Of a stretch of DNA of 6,181 nt, positions 5,735 to 6,181 are shown piece after piece (position 1 is the first letter of the stretch; the number at the start of each line of letters is the position of its first letter). The notes under the pieces are model-generated. The model searched no databases. It was not told the DNA's origin and saw only the letters and a program-made list of their open reading frames with translations. The stretch comes from DATLHO01 sp035539855 (lineage in GTDB: Bacteria; Bacteroidota; Ignavibacteria; OLB7), in the NCBI GenBank assembly GCA_035539855.1, contig DATLHO010000312.1, positions 1 to 6,181 on the forward strand. The letters are read 5' to 3'. The position numbers and the translations under genes were made by a program.

Positions 5735-6181
5735 TTATCCTGGCTGCTCCGTTCCGACAACTTCCTTCCGAAGCTGCATGATCGCTGCCCGTAACCGGGT
5801 CTTGACGGTGCCGAGCGGCATCGAAAGCTCGCGCGCGGCCTCCTCGTGGGTGAAGCCGCGGTAGTAGATGAGGTCGATGATCTGCTGCTGCTCCGGACGA
5901 AGCTGTTTGAGCAGGCCCTCGACGCCGATCGCGTCGGATGGCGTCGTCGTGCTGTCCTGACGGTCCACCTGAGATACGACGCTATCAATGCTCTGGTTCT
6001 TGAGCGAATTGCGGAAGCCCTTCGATCGCACCTTGTCGATCGCGACGCTGCGCGCGACGCTCATCAGCCACGTCGCCAGCGCGCCCTTGGTCGCGTCGTA
6101 CGAATCGAAGCTCCGCCACACCTTCACGAAGGTCTCCTGCAGCACGTCCTCGGCGATCTCCTCGAAGCGCACGATGCGACA
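5735..6181 (-). CDS. ECF sigma factor (SigK-like), N-terminus cut by window edge
   Basis: 148 residues are visible, with the frame still open at the right edge. An internal GTG at 6172 is not the true start, because the family's region 2 extends further upstream. Region 2 is partly present: EDVLQETFVKVWRSFDSYD, then GALATWLMSVARSVAIDKVR. Region 4 follows near the C-terminus: LRPEQQQIIDLIYYRGFTHE, then EAARELSMPLGTVKTRLRAA with the helix-turn-helix. The variable linker between them contains a Ser/Thr/Asp-rich stretch. The LIYYRGFTHEEAA pattern and pairing with an RskA protein fit the SigK/SigL-like ECF groups. Its TAA stop abuts the anti-sigma GTG. Its promoter lies outside the window. Confidence 0.92.
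   Translation of the reverse strand, partial: CRIVRFEEIAEDVLQETFVKVWRSFDSYDATKGALATWLMSVARSVAIDKVRSKGFRNSLKNQSIDSVVSQVDRQDSTTTPSDAIGVEGLLKQLRPEQQQIIDLIYYRGFTHEEAARELSMPLGTVKTRLRAAIMQLRKEVVGTEQPG

Overview
This is a GC-rich bacterial chromosomal window that looks like a member of the FCB group (Bacteroidota/Rhodothermota/Chlorobiota, or possibly Gemmatimonadota). The main clues are a secreted protein ending in a type IX secretion (T9SS)-type C-terminal sorting domain, a Bacteroidota-style RskA anti-sigma factor, and the weak or absent Shine-Dalgarno sequences in front of most genes. The exact phylum cannot be settled from the sequence alone.

Layout. Bases 1-950 (minus strand) hold the N-terminal 316 residues of an M20-family metallopeptidase that runs off the left edge. 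Bases 951-1486 are mostly intergenic. They contain a 13-bp hairpin, a possible 50-residue membrane peptide gene, and a strong intrinsic terminator in which two perfect DnaA-box 9-mers are embedded. Bases 1487-3692 (minus) are a two-gene operon: an ECF sigma factor followed by a large single-pass anti-sigma-like protein. Bases 3693-3895 are a divergent promoter region with two back-to-back promoters of identical form, GGAAC-N16-CGTC, one on each strand. Bases 3896-4759 (plus) encode an exported 287-residue protein with a T9SS-type sorting domain. A 17-bp hairpin separates it from the convergent pair at 4844-6181 (minus), an RskA-type anti-sigma factor and an ECF sigma factor cut by the right edge.

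How the parts may work together. The first sigma factor (2985-3692) probably drives its own operon and the divergent exported-protein gene from the paired ECF promoters. The 492-residue anti-sigma protein would hold it at the membrane and sense an envelope signal through its roughly 375-residue outer domain. The exported protein would then be the main local output of an envelope-response circuit, and could be a feedback ligand, but no known function was recognised for its N-terminal part. The second sigma/RskA pair is a separate switch lying next to the first; whether the two cross-talk is unknown. The M20 peptidase appears unrelated to the circuit.
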